NCBI GenBank assembly: GCA_022497155.1
Contig: MU385715.1
Coordinates: forward strand, 558,001-622,000
Length of the DNA stretch: 64,000 bases
Direction of reading: 5' to 3'
Source of the DNA: Whalleya microplaca
Lineage: Eukaryota; Ascomycota; Sordariomycetes; Xylariales; Xylariaceae
Shown piece by piece: positions 11,141-23,617 of this stretch. The position numbers were made by a program, and so were the translations under genes. How positions within the stretch are numbered: the stretch's first letter is position 1; each line of letters opens with the position of its first letter. The notes beneath the pieces were generated by a model, which worked only from the letters and a program-made list of their open reading frames with translations, made no database searches and was not told the origin of the DNA.

Positions 11141-12175
11141 GAAAATAATGTCTTGCTTTCAGGGGGTGAGGGCGGTGAGCTATACACTCATCAAGGAAAG
11201 CTAAGGGCATGGCAGGGAATCCGCTATGTTGAAATTTCTGACCAGCAAGACTTCTGAAGAGGATCATAGCTCAAGTTCTTGACAGAGAGACCGGGACATA
11301 GAGGATGAGTATGGTGGTTAGACCCAGAGTTATCATGGATACATAGTTCTATGATGCGATGGGATGATCACGGGGAATGGATAGTATGGAGAGATAGTTT
11401 CATCGTATCCCTCTCTCCTCTCGATGTACACCTCATCTTGTCCATGCGACGATTTCTTTTCTGTTCGTACCTAACTCACTTATAAATGAAAACCCTCATT
11501 TTTGCAAATCTAATAAGCAAACTAGAAGGAAGTCGGGGAAACCAGTTAAGAGGCGCATAGTACGTCGACAGCGTCCGACATTAGGTATTCTATAGATTTT
11601 CTCAACAGAACGTACCAATTATGTAGGAAACATGGCTACCTATGTAGACTGGGTGGAGAATATGGAAATCTAGACAGTTTTCATGATTTGTCAGCCTATA
11701 TTTTACAGAAAGATATAGTTTATATTATATGCAACATTCCAGCGAATATTAACAAGTCCAGACTTCTATTATTATTTAGTATTTCCTGTGTTGGTGAAGT
11801 TGCATTCCTTCGCTTTTCCGGGCTGGCGGGCTGAGCTTCGGCAACCCTCGGCTCGGAACGTGGAGAGCGACTGGCGGGCTGGAGCTGTAAGCCAATCATC
11901 GTGGGGGTTTAACAGTAATTGATGACGTTCGCGGCCTTTGCAAATAACTCCGCCAGTGCTAACCCCGGGAATCGCTTCTCCATTGTTCCCCCAGTCTTAC
12001 GACTGTACATACCTAGTAGGCGCCCCTCACAACTCCCACGCGACACACATACACACATTGACACACATTGACACATATAGACATATATAAAGACACCCGA
12101 TCAGTAATATCGGCATGCACTGTTGGTTCTAATCTCTGTCGTGTTCTTCCCGAAGAACGAGTCGGTGGCCCAGGA
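11141..12175. other. intergenic spacer
   Basis: Contains the 3' flank of the Lso2-like gene, an AT-rich middle, a GC-richer patch at about 11815-11970 and then the TATA-containing promoter of the carrier gene. No gene supported. Confidence 0.5.
12084..12090 (+). promoter_or_regulatory. TATA-box candidate of the carrier gene
   Basis: TATATAA lies 86 nt before the ATG at 12176 and downstream of an upstream in-frame ATG at 12068. That placement argues that the transcript begins after 12068, which favours the 12176 start. Confidence 0.4.
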
Positions 12176-13487
12176 ATGCCATCGACGCCCTCGAACTATG
12201 CCTCGATGTCCGGGTTCCCATCGCAACGAGAAGGAAACGCCGACGCCATCATCGGTAAAATGGATGGAGTTGTCAGAAAGGCCGGCAGCGCCGTCACGTC
12301 CGGCGCCGATCGAGGCAAGACTGCAGACCCAGCAGGTGCAGCGATGGATGCGCCGCCGGTAGCAGGGGAGGGCAATGTGCCGAGGAAGCATAGCATGGAC
12401 TACATACTGCGCTCGGGCATTGCTGGTGGTATCGCAGGGTGTGCTGTATGTGTCTCCGACTGCTATGATCTATATATACACCTTAATCTAGGTCTATCTG
12501 ATTAACAATGTTTCCTCCCAGGCCAAGACCACCGTTGCGCCGCTCGACCGAGTCAAGATCCTCTTCCAGACCAGCAATCCCCAATTCGCGAAATACCAGA
12601 GTTCATGGATTGGTTTCGGACGGGCCGTAGGCGATATCTACGCCCGCGACGGCTTCGTGGGGTTGTTTCGCGGACACTCGGCGACCCTTCTGAAAATCTA
12701 TCCGTACGCCGCAATCAAGTTTGTCGCCTACGAACAATATCGCGCCATGATCATTGGGTCAAGGCACCAGGAAACATGGCTACGGCGGTTCGCGTCTGGG
12801 GCGATGGCTGGCGTGACGTCAGTTTTCTTCACATATCCTCTGGAAGTCATCCGCGTGCGATTGGCGTTCGAGACGAAGCATAGGAGCTCGTCCCTCACCA
12901 ACATCTGCAAGCAGATCTACCACGAATCGCCTGTACCCAAGTCACAACCGGCAGCTCTACAATTCAGTTCGACCGCCGCGAAAGGCGCCAGTGCAGTCTT
13001 GACACCAGGTGTTCAGAGTGTGGTGCCCCACTCCGGCCTCGTGAACTTTTACCGAGGCTTCTCCACGACGCTTCTGGGCATGGTGCCGTACGCCGGCGTG
13101 TCGTTCTTAACGCACGACACCGTAGGCGATCTGTTTCGCCTGCCCTCTATTCACAAACACACTACCCTACCACAGCCCGCCAATGCCCCTCGCGATAAGC
13201 CGGCGCCGCTGAAGGCATGGGCCGAGCTAACAGCCGGCGGAATCTCGGGCGTCGTCTCACAAACCGTCTCTTACCCTCTTGAGGTCATCAGGCGGCGGAT
13301 GCAAGTCGGGGGCGCGGTCGGGGACGGCCATCGCCTTCGCATCGGCGAGACGGCGGGCATGATCTTCAGGGAGCGCGGCGCCGCAGGATTTTTTGTGGGG
13401 TTGTCAATTGGGTACATCAAGGTGATGCCCCTGGCGGCCGTGAGTTTCTACACCTACGAGCGGATGAAGACATTGTTCGGTATATAG
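12176..13487 (+). CDS. mitochondrial carrier, Leu5/CoA transporter type
   Basis: Exons 12176-12445 and 12522-13487 encode 411 aa; GTATGT donor, phase 0, GATTAACA branch site, CCCAG acceptor. Three carrier repeats are visible through their signature motifs: APLDRVKILFQ (96-106), YPLEVIRVRL and YPLEVIRRRM, each at the end of an odd-numbered helix. The first repeat, with GIAGGIAGCAAKT just before the motif and the intron at its end, resembles the fungal Leu5 / SLC25A16-42 group, which supplies CoA to the mitochondrial matrix. The roughly 80-residue N-terminal extension is Ser/Gly/Ala-rich and unlike a classic carrier, so the exact start is uncertain (alternatives at 12068 or the next ATG). Substrate is inferred from family resemblance only. 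Confidence 0.85.
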
Positions 13488-14493
13488 ATGTTATTATTAT
13501 TACCGGTGCATGTGGGGAGGGAAGATTAGATGGCACTACTTGTGAACGAGAGTGAGTGCTGGCGTTTTCGGTATACCTTGGACATATAGCATTGCGAATG
13601 AGAACCCGGGCCCGTGGTCATTAGGGGGGTTTGGAACCCATACATACATCATCAGACGATAGGATTAGGGAGCATCAGCTAGGGGTTATACATATTGATG
13701 AACAATCATGTTTCCTTCGTGCAGCAGTTGGCCTTCAGGCAATCTTCTCTTCCCCTTCTTGCACCAGAAAGTGTATGGAGCATAGGAATCTTGCAGTTGG
13801 CAGACTAACTGACAATCGATGACATTCAGAGACCTCGGCTGACGCAAAACTAACTGATTGATATTCAAGGCCGCAAAGTCCTTTGCATGTGTTTCCCCGT
13901 TTGGTGGCGCTGGTGGAGGACGCCGTCGTCGGATCGAACGCCACCCAGCACGAGCTAACTACGCCGATCTCACACAACCGTCTATGTCTGCCAACCTATT
14001 GGTCTCACCTAGTAGACAATGATGGAAGGCGCTCACTCCGAGTACCTGTTCCAATCAGCTTTGTTAAGTACGGGCGTTGGCGGTGTTAGATCTTGATGTC
14101 ATTCCGGGCTGTTAAAATACTATATATCCGGGACTCTCAAGCTGAGCTGTTCTAATGTGTAGAACGAAGTGAAGTCAAATTTTCAGCCTCGATATATTTG
14201 AACACCAGAATTGGTCCCTGCAGTAATAGTAACACTTAGACGTGCTCGTTATTGCTCTACCCATTGTATTGGACTTAGAACCAACAGGCTTATTAAGCAC
14301 TCGATAGATCTATCGTATTTCGGTATTGCCGGGGATTACTTTCGTACCTACAACTTGCTTATTCTCTTGCTCATCTTCAGGAACTAGCTTGAACCGGTTC
14401 CTACAGACCAACGCAGACTCTAAACCCCCATAAGCACATATCCATACCCACGCACGCGGATTCTTACGATCTAATACACACTTCTGCCACACC
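13488..14493. other. intergenic spacer
   Basis: No supported gene. Short open frames at 13631-14089 on both strands show no domain. The last ~150 nt is C/A-rich, as in a 5' UTR for the thioesterase. Confidence 0.5.
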
Positions 14494-15486
14494 ATGGCCC
14501 CCATCAACCCACCACCACCACCGCACTCCCCCCACAACCAAGCGGTAGCAGACCCCCTCGCGCACTTCAAAGCGATACCCTGGTGCGCGGCCCTGCTGGC
14601 CTCGCGGCAGAACCTGCACGGCACGGTCGCCGTGCCGGACTGCCACCCGCTGCCCTCGGGCGAGGCCAGCTTCGTCCGCAAGACGCTGAACAACGCGAGC
14701 ACGGTGCGCGCGTGCGTCACGTTCCTGCGGGCCTCTCCCTCCTCTTCCTCTTCCGCTACCTCTTCTTCCGCTTCCTCTTCCATCAGTACCACTCCAGAAA
14801 GAGGAGCCGAGGATACTACTGCTGCTGGTACTGGTGCTAGTGGTGGTAGGGGGTCATCGATTTTAAGTAGTGGTGGTGGTGGCAAGGCCGCGGGCGAGGA
14901 CCCGCGGACCCCGTTCCTGCTCTTCCACGCGCTGGTGGACCTGGGCGAGGACTGCAATAGCTACAAGGGGACCCTGCACGGCGGGCTCTACGCCGTGCTG
15001 ATGGACGAGGTGATGGGGACGGCGGCGAATTTCCAGACGGGTGAGTGAGTTCACTTATTTGTCTGACTGCCTACCTACCTACCTGCCTACCTACCTACCT
15101 ACACCTACATACATATTGACGGGGTAACCTACCCCCCTGCCTGTTCTCTAACCCTTCCATGAGAGAAATGAAGTACTATGATGTTTTGACCAAGGGGGGG
15201 CGTAGAGCACGGCGCTTACACGGTGAGCTTCACGACGAGGTTTCGGCGTGCGATTCGGACGCCGCAGATCGTGCTGGTCCGCGGGCGCGTGGTGCGGAAG
15301 GAGGGCCGGAAGATTTGGGTTAAGGGGGTCATCGAGGATAAGGACGGTGAGTGACTTTGACAGTTCTCGGTTCCTGACATATTTGTTTTCGGAGACTGAC
15401 AGAGAAACTTTTTAGGGAATGTCATGGCCGAGGGTGATGGCTTATGGCTAGCCATGAACCACAACATCGGACATACCAAGTTATAA
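14494..15486 (+). CDS. hotdog-fold thioesterase (PaaI/4HBT type)
   Basis: Three exons, 14494-15040, 15206-15346 and 15416-15486, give 252 aa; both introns are phase 1 and have GTGAGT donors. The core motif LHGGLYAVLMDEVMG (161-175) matches the HGG...D(E) motif of PaaI-like acyl-CoA thioesterases, with Asp171 the likely catalytic residue. It is followed by the typical strands FTTRFRRAIRTPQIVLVRGRV and KIWVKGVIEDKDGNVMAEGDGLWL. A Ser/Thr/Gly-rich stretch at about residues 81-137 is inserted between the N-terminal helix and the HGG strand and is probably a disordered loop. Substrate unknown. The 3' end faces the TM9 gene tail to tail with a gap of 385 nt. The first intron carries a TACC microsatellite. 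Confidence 0.87.
15070..15116. repeat. (TACC)n microsatellite inside a thioesterase intron
   Basis: About ten imperfect CTAC units lie wholly within the first intron (15041-15205), so length change would not alter the protein. Confidence 0.75.
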
Positions 15487-15871
15487 AAACTACTCTCTCG
15501 GTAAAGTTCCAAGGTAGATCTAAAGGTCGAAGACCATGAAGATCAAGCAGCTATATATGCGAGACTAACGTTGCGAGTGACAGCAAGGCTAAATGTTAAT
15601 ATATATACTGTATATTCAATTTGTCTCGAATGTATCCATTATGAGGTATATGTTATGGTATAGTATGTACGTGGCGCAATAGGGTGGGTTAATCTAAACG
15701 GTAGAAAAACTGTCTCAACAGAGAGAAAGAAAAAGCTCAAAATAACCAATGTCTCAGCCAAACGCCTTGATAGACTCCGACCGCTGTGCCATGGTGATGC
15801 TTCGAAAAGGCAACAGTAGATATTACCATCGTATCCTGCTCATTACGTTATCATGTTTGATCATTGATTAA
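15487..15871. other. convergent 3' spacer
   Basis: Tail-to-tail spacer between the thioesterase and TM9 genes; AT-rich, nothing else seen. Confidence 0.6.
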
Positions 15872-18158
15872 TTAGTCGGCTTTAATGGCACTAAGGATAT
15901 ACAAATTAGCGAGGTTCTTTGTGAGAAATTGGAGAACAAGTTGTGGACTTACCCGTATATCCTTCGCACAAAAGCGTAGGCAGTTAAGAATCCCACGGTG
16001 CCGGTGAGGAGTCCGTACATGCAGCAAGCGATGAAGCTGTAGACGAAGAACAGCATCGAGCTCACGAACCCCGATATGTGCAAGTTGGCAAAGTAGTACC
16101 AAACGGAATAGAGGAACACCCAGACGGCACTTCCACCACCAACGAGGAAAGACTGCCACCACCAATGATAGTTCTCTGAACACAACTGAATATAAATGGT
16201 CACAACTGTAACCTCGGCAATGGTGATCATAAGAATGACAAACACCACGGCTAAGAAACCGAAGACATAGTAGTAACCGCTCTTGTCCTGCCACATGGAC
16301 TGGAACACAAAAAGCAGTTCAATGAAGATGACCGCGAATGGAACCAGACCGGCAAAGAGTACTGATTGCAGACTTTTGATATACCAAGCTTGGTGAGGGA
16401 TCTGTCGAGGAATACTGGCAGTCTTGGTGGGGTGCTCCCAAGCGCCTGTGCGGACAAATCCAACCCATGAGCCAAGGTATACTAGTGGAACCTGTATGCA
16501 AAGCCAAAGTAGCACCATCGCTATGAGCGTTCCGAAAGGTATAGCCGTGCTGGAAGCTTGCGCCCAGACGAAAAGATTCAGGATGAAAACCAGGCCAAAT
16601 AGAAGACCGGGGAAGAGGCAAGCTGTGACGAGCGCGTTCTTTCCGAAATCTTTCCCGTCAAAAGTCTTGTATACCCTAGCGGAAAAGTAGCCGGAAAAGA
16701 TACCTGCGAAAACGAAAAGGCCGACACCAGCGCTGAGGAACCCTCCCCGGAAACTGGGGTTTAAAATGCCGAAGGCACTCAACAAGACCAACCCAATTGC
16801 CATGAAAAGGAGTTGCATTCCAGATCCAACCAGAGGTGCGAGTAGATACCCATACTCTGGCTTCCTGAAGACATCGGCATGTAGTAGTTTCCATCCAGTG
16901 ACATCCTCCAAAGCCTCGTCATCGGACGGAACTTCAATCTCTTTTTCAGCTTCGCCTGGCTGCTCGAGGAGGCCGAATCCGGTTTTCTCGGACTTCGGAG
17001 TGCGGTTGCCGGCCTTTGCCTTGCGCTTGATCCGCAGTTTTCCGTCTTCCACTGAGCCTTCCTTATAGCCCTTGATGTCAGACCTGATGGTCTTAGCCAG
17101 AATCATGAGAACGATACCGGTTAAGAGACCGCAGATGATCAACGAGTTGACGATGGCTAGCCAATGAACCTTGGAACCTTCCTCCGAATTAACAAAGTAC
17201 AGATCCCAGCGGTGACTCCACTCGATCGAGTCATCCTCGCGGAAGTAAACCGAATACGTATACGGGATAGTGATTGTATCGTTATCATCACCCTCATCAA
17301 CAACCTCAGGATAATAGGACGAGTGCGGGAATTGCGTAGAGAAGTCGGTTGTCTTATTCGGCGGCATGTAGAGCTCAAAATTAGAGTCGATGTTGTGAAG
17401 ATCCGTAGGGCAGCCGTTCTCTCGCTTGCCATCTGGGCCTATGCTCTTCGTATAAACCTCGAAGCCAACAACGACTCTCTCTCCTCTATCGCCAGCGCGG
17501 CCTGGCGCTCTCCGATGTCGAATTACAATGGTGTGGTGGTTGTTGAGAAAGTAGCGGGGCTTTCCTGTGCTCGACGAGTAATCCGTGAACCCGAGCTTGA
17601 ATCCCGCAGCGTAATATTTCCGCGACTTATCCACAGTGACGAAGCTGGTGGCTCCCGGCATGTTATCGACGATCCACTCGACCACGTACCCGTCCTTGAC
17701 CATTTCCTTGGCCTTTCTCAAGTCTTTCCTCGTAACGACCTGATCGCACAGGAAGTTGCATTCTTTGTCCCGGCCAAGCGTAAGATCGATATCCGAGGCC
17801 GTGATCCGATCGCCGCGGAGAACCTCTCCGAGATTGAGCGGGATGCCCTGTCCACTAAACAGACCGGAACCGCGACTTTTGCCTGTAGGGGGGCAGACGA
17901 ACGGAAGATCGTAGTAGGCATACTGAAGCTGCGTATTATCGGAATAGACCTTGTTGACAAGTAACGGAATTTGCTCGCTGTCTTTGTAACTCCTTATCGA
18001 CCAGCCTAAGTCGCACACACTATTAGATCCCACATGTCGCAAACACACGTCGATACCAGAAGTGAGGTAGGCTTACCCGGAATGTAAAAGGCCTGTACCT
18101 GAGATACTACCAGGGAAGACAGCAACCACCTCAGACTATTCCTCACAGACTTGCCCAT
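15872..18158 (-). CDS. nonaspanin, TM9 superfamily member (Emp70/TMN type)
   Basis: Exons on the minus strand are 18158-18077, 18005-15953 and 15890-15872, giving 717 aa. Exon 1 encodes a signal peptide ending near VQAFYIPG, the usual mature start of this family. A lumenal domain follows (VNKVYSDNTQLQYAYYDLPFVCPP; FNNHHTIVIRHR-like region, read here as FLNNHHTIVIRH), then nine membrane segments from about residue 330 to the end. The final 19-nt exon is chosen because it restores the expected ending RRIYGAIKAD; KAD fits the C-terminal KxD/E signal that binds COPI and holds TM9 proteins in the Golgi. Family roles include sorting of membrane cargo with glycine-rich transmembrane segments and adhesion. 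The 71-nt first intron and 62-nt second intron have GTAAGC/GTAAGT donors. Confidence 0.93.
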
Positions 18159-19708
18159 CTCGATGTAAATGTCCTCTTGATTATGGTGTCTCGAAATACA
18201 TTAACTTAATTAATCCAACAGGCTATTGATAGAGCTCTAGATAAAAGCTACAGTCAAGATACAAAAGTAGACGTTCTTTAACGGGGTATCGCAGGCCCTT
18301 TTGACGAATTCGGAATAATTACTATTATTGTTGCGATAATGCTAACGCCGTCTTATTGTTTCGCGCGAGTCGCTCGTGGCTGGGTATCACGGCCGCTACC
18401 TGGGTATGAAGGCCCGACGGATTGCCGCGTCGACGGTTCGATTCGGGGATTTAAACGAGTGTAATTGGTACGAAGTACCTGGTGAGGACAAGGGCGAAGG
18501 AAGATGGCTATGGCTATGGCTATGGCTATGGCTGATGGTCGATCTGACGCTGACACGCTGGAGGAAGGGCGACAGTCTGACCTGACCTGAACTGAACTGA
18601 ACTGAACGTTGGCTAGATAGGTTAGGGACTTGGGCGGGAGGTGTCGAGTTAATGGGAGTTTGGAAGAAGAGTACGGGATACGCTAAGTGCAGTAGGTCAG
18701 ATAGAGACAGCCCAATGGAAAGACGAGAGGGGAGAGAAAGATGGGTCCCCTGTACTTTTACAGCACAGTAAACGAGGTTGCCGACTGCGCTAGTAATTAC
18801 CTTGGCAGATTCGACATGGGAGAGTCCTGCCATTTTTAGGTTCCGCCCGGGCCTCAAACTTTCCAATGATCTTATCCGTTGCAACACCTGCGCAGTTCCC
18901 CCCTGGGCAGTTGAGGAGAAAGTACTGCCCGATTGGGTATAGTCACACCAACTCCGCACGCACCATACTGCACTAGGTATCCGAATATAGCTGCGAGTCT
19001 AATAGAGTCTCATTTACCGATTAATAACAATCGTTTAATTAACAACAACTACGGATTACACACACTTTATGAAGTGGCCTTCATTGGTTCTATATCTGTG
19101 TATTTACCCGATTGTTCGCGTATAATCAAATCTACCTAACATATAATACAAGCTGCTACCCCCTTTAAAAATAAAGTGAAAGCTTAACTCAACTCATTCA
19201 ATGAAGAGACTAATCTTAGTCTGATAAGATAGTGCCTTAATTATAATAACGGTACTTAAGACAAACATTACCGGAATGACCTTGTGACTATACACAATGT
19301 TGTAATTTGGAACATGAGGTGGGCTCTCTCCAATGTGACCCATCAACTCATTTTCAGTTCCGACTTGCTTGTGATCAAGGTAGAGACCAGGTAACGCAGA
19401 CCTGCTATGACAGGTGCCCTGCAACCGGTGACTAACAAATCAATGTACACATGTACGTACGCTTGAAGTTTAATGTCTAACACGAAGATATCCATATCCG
19501 AAGACTGATCAAAGTTATCAAAAACCACATGACTCCATTTGTAAATGCTACCAAGGCTGCATGCCAATGCAATGCAAAGTGCGGGTATACTCCTAAGTAC
19601 GCCATCTATCTATGCTACAGGTAATCCGTCATGTCGCCATATCGTACTATGCATACGGTGTAGTGTGTGTGTTTGTACTTCTACTGATTAGGAAAAAGAT
19701 GTAACGCT
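18159..19708. other. intergenic spacer with two microsatellites
   Basis: A 187-aa minus-strand open frame at 18396-18959 runs through simple repeats, gives repetitive Ser-His and Ser-Ser-Pro peptide and has no domain, so it is left out. The rest, to 19708, is AT-rich with no supported gene. Confidence 0.5.
18504..18533. repeat. (ATGGCT)5 hexanucleotide repeat
   Basis: Five exact tandem copies of ATGGCT. A second short run of CTGAA units follows at about 18590-18607. Confidence 0.85.
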
Positions 19709-22700
19709 CTAAAGACTGATGATGTCCAACTCCGAGAAGTCAGGCGGCGCCCGCCCGTACACCACGCGACCCTTGCTATCCAACGCCGTGCCCTCGTTGG
19801 AGATCCAAATGTGCTCGCTGAACTCGCGCGTCCGCCTGATCTCGTCGTCGCTGACGCCGAGGTCGTCGCGCGGTATCCACACCGTCGGGCGTCGCGCCCG
19901 CAGCGCCGAGTGCACGAACGCGCGCCGGACGAGCACGTCGCGCTCCTCGGGAGTCAGGTCCTCGATGTCGTCGTGGAATCCACCGTAGAGAGCTTCACCT
20001 ATAGCTCTTTGCGCCTCTAGATCCTTCTGCCGACGTTGCTCCCGGAATTTCGTCACGTTCTTGATCCCCTGCTCTGCCTTGCCAAACGTGCGGTCGTACG
20101 TGGTCTTGCCGCCGCGCGCGGCCCATGTGCCGGCGTGCTTGATTCCCTTGACCGGTTTGAGGTTAGTCAACCTGTTAGCCCGACTAAGCTTTTCGCGGTT
20201 GCTGTCCATCGAAGTGGATGGTTCAGCAGAGGACTGGTGATGATGAGCCGGCAAGCCTTCCTGTTCGAACACCTCGGCTTCATCATCATCCGACTCGATT
20301 CCCAAGCGGCGATCTTGAGCTCGCTGGAATGCTTCATCTCGGAGCACAGCCTCGTCCTCAAAAGTTATCGGGAGGTATCGGAACAATGGCCCGAACGACC
20401 TGTTAAGCAGGAATTGGTATAACACAGTGAGGAAAGTCGCAATGATCATGATGATGGCTTGCGACGTGCAAGCAACTTCACCGTTTTCATCTTGGACCAG
20501 GAAAAATAGACCAATAAGACAGATCTCCATCACATAGAGGCCAGTGAAGGTCTGGTTGATTGCGAGTGGGTAAAGAACGCCACCAGTGTCGATGGTCAGT
20601 CGGTTAACAAACAGCATACTGTATCTGTTCGCCATCCAGAGTAGACTGAATGTGATGATGGCGAAGATAGAGATGATCGGGGCAATGACTGAATAAATCA
20701 ATGCGATACAGGCGAAATTCGTATAGACTGGGAAATACGTGCCCCATTTGACATCAGGCAACTTCGTGTTAGTCGTCCATTTGTTTCTGGCTGTGTTGTT
20801 GGTGAATCTCGCAATGATATACCAGTTGACAAGCGCACCGATTTGGAGTAATGTACCCGAGCTCACACTAAGAGCTTGTAGTATCATGTAAGAGAAGAAA
20901 TAGTTGGCAGCCTTTGGCAAGTTCTCTGCCAGGACGTCCGGAACACTGGTTGGATTCTGCGTCAGGGCTTCCAGAGTAGCGAGTGCTGATGAGGCCAGTG
21001 AGACGATCAAGAAGACCTGTACGAAGAGAAAGGCGAAATAGAATTTCTGCACTGTTTCCGTTTTCTGAGCTCCCGTTTTGGCTCCCTTAAAGCCAGCAAG
21101 GAAGTCCATTATTATCGGAACCAACAAGAGAAGGACAGCCAACAGGATAGCCGGCAACACACCAGCCACGGCAGATGCAATTTTGTAGATCGTCGGATCC
21201 TTTTCGATAAAATCCAACCACGGAAACGTGTCGGTCAGGTCGCTGACTCGAGAGATCGAGGAGGTAAAAGCGACCGGGAACGCCCATAATATTATCATGC
21301 CAGAGACAACGGCCACGACAGCACCCGTGCGGAACCATTCGGACCACCAACTAATTGCCATGTTATCCCAGAGCACGTCGTTGGGCGAAATTTCGACGGT
21401 GCGAGGAGCCATATGTTTTGGGACATGGTGGATAACACTCTGGCAAGCCATATGCGCAGCGACTTGGTGGTTAAACTGGATGAATGCGGACTTCATGAGA
21501 GGGTAACGCTCTGGGTTCTTCTGGTCCATGTCGATCTCGAGGTTGAGCCGCGCCAGTTCCTCCCTGCACCAATAGATAGTATCTACCTTCTTGTTGAGGA
21601 AAGGAAGGCCAGGGAGGAATCCGGGAGTCCAGTCGAAGATCGCAAGGCGATGTGTAGGTCGATCCGACTTCTTAACCCACTTCTCCCATTCTGCACCACT
21701 ATTTTCTTGAGCGGCTTTAACTTCCTCGTTATAGGCCTTAGGATACTCAACCGGTGCAAGCTCTTCGCCACCACAGAATGGAATAAACGCCTTAACCTTC
21801 TCCCAAAATGTCTTCTCCGATTTGAATGGATAGTCGTTACCTTCGTATCCTTGGGGAACCGGAGATGCATATCCACCCGAGGGAGGTTTCCAGAACTCGT
21901 ACCATCGATTCTTGTCCATATTATACATCTTGTTTATGTCGCTAACCCTGCGGGTTGAGTTTCCCAGCTGTCGCAATTCAATGCTCTCTTTCTTAAGCAT
22001 CGAGTCTTGCGAAACGACGGAGCCATTATGAGAGTGAGCCGTAGCCCCCATCACGCCACCCTCCTCAGACCCGAGTTCATTACGACGGTGGGAGCCTTGC
22101 GTAGATGGTCTCAAAAGATCTTTCTCGTCCGGCAGCTGTACGTGACGGCGTTCTGTTCCAGATGATGGGCCCTGAGAAGACTGTATCGGAACGAAGCCGT
22201 TCGTCGTCTCGATTCGATTATCTAGTCCATGGGAGATATTCTTGGCACCTCCAAGGATACCCTGTTTGGTCTTGCTCACGGCACCGACCCCCTTCTCGAT
22301 TCCGCCAGTCAACTTCGATAACCCAGCCGTCAAGGCAGGAATGCCGCGTGGACTAGATGACCCACTGGAGCGTTGAGCTTCAATCTCGGCCTCAGACAAC
22401 TCATGTGGTACTTCATGTCGGTCACCACTACTCATGCCCTGGCCGCCTTCAGCCTGGGTTTTTGCGGCAGCATCCTCCTGCCTTTGTCGTTCCAATCTCT
22501 CCTCTCTCGTAACACGATGGGACTTGGATGCTTTACGAGCCTGTTTCTCCTCCTTTTCCCTCTTCTTCATTTGCTTTTTCTTGGCCATCCTGATGAGTTC
22601 AGTCTGTGCCGCTTCTAACTGGTCGTGAATCTGGTCACGTTTTGATATCTTCTCCAAAAGATGCGTCAAGTCTCTCGTGAGCCATACGTTCCGCAGTCCT

Positions 22701-23617
22701 CCAGGGAACACATCAAATAAACCCCTGAGGGCCTCCTCGCTGAGCCATTTGTCAGGAATGCTGCTTACCAGGACCGTTGTCGCAGAAGCCCTCAGACGGT
22801 GCTCCGCAGTAGTCAGCCAGTCCTGGCGCACCTTGATATAAATTCTCAACTCGGAAAAGAAGACGCCGCAAACCCATATAATGACTAACAAAGCTAGAAC
22901 GAGATGTGTCCAATATCTGCTGGTCTGGTCTTTTTTCACATTACCCCAAGCTAGGGTATCCAGACCAGTGATGTTAGACTTCGGTGCGTCTGGGTTGCTT
23001 AGGTCGACGCCGTTGGGATCACTCGTATTGGTGCTTGAGGTACTGTTGGTGTCGTTCGCCGAGAAGTTCTGGCTAGTCCCGCCAACATAGTTGATAGGCA
23101 CGAGTATGGGGATGATAATAACCGCCATAGGTATAAATATGATAAGTAGGGTTTGTAGATATCGAAGGAAAAAGTAGGCGTCCAGGCCACATTTCTTGAT
23201 AATCTCACGATCCCGGAATCGAAGTAGCATATGTATCATACCCCATGGACTACTCGGAGGGGACTCGGTCCGTTCACGTTCGGGTACAAGATAGGTTTTA
23301 GGCTTGCTGTCGTGCCATGAATGTCAGCACTAAACTGCGGAGCGTTCCTAGCGTCGCCTGTCAAAGATGACTTACAATATCCTAGCAAGTTTATTTCTCA
23401 ACAACAAGAAAGCACCCGTCTGGACACCGAAGATCACCAACGATGTACTCAGCGCGGTAATGAAAGCCACCAAGGTCATGCCCTGGCTCTGCTGGGCACT
23501 ACCTAAAATATGTTGTCAGCACCATGCTAAGGATATATCCAAGAGACTCCAGCACGAAAGGCTTGAAGTCCCTTAGAAGCATGCGCATTGTCGCTACTTA
23601 CTCGAAGAGTCGGCCAT
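19709..23617 (-). CDS. CSC1/OSCA/TMEM63-type calcium-permeable stress-gated channel
   Basis: Exons 23617-23602, 23502-23376 and 23306-19709 encode 1246 aa. The splice choice restores the family start: TM1 in residues about 14-38, then LARIFKPKTYLVPERERTESPPSSPWG. Two more N-terminal helices follow at about 98-120 and 180-205 (RSN1_TM region). A cytosolic region holds the PHM7-like fold, interrupted by a long charged and Ser-rich insert (about 280-540). The seven-helix RSN1_7TM/DUF221 block follows from about residue 700 to 1050. The C-terminal tail is acidic then basic and ends in conserved-looking PTVWIPRDDLGVSDDEI. Family members are mechanically or osmotically gated cation channels of the plasma membrane or endomembranes. 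Length is within the range of fungal members, which often exceed 1000 aa. Confidence 0.93.

Noticed and set aside
12068..12175. Upstream in-frame ATG as the start of the carrier
   Set aside because: It lies before the TATATAA motif and the added residues are not carrier-like; the 12176 start was preferred.
17164..17964. 266-aa plus-strand frame antisense to the TM9 gene
   Set aside because: The opposite strand has the clear nonaspanin sequence; this one has no domain.
18360..18450. tRNA-like GGTTCGATTC box
   Set aside because: No matching A box at the right spacing and no acceptor-stem pairing could be found.
18396..18959. 187-aa minus-strand frame with Ser-His repeats
   Set aside because: Runs through the (ATGGCT)n microsatellite and has no domain or splice context.
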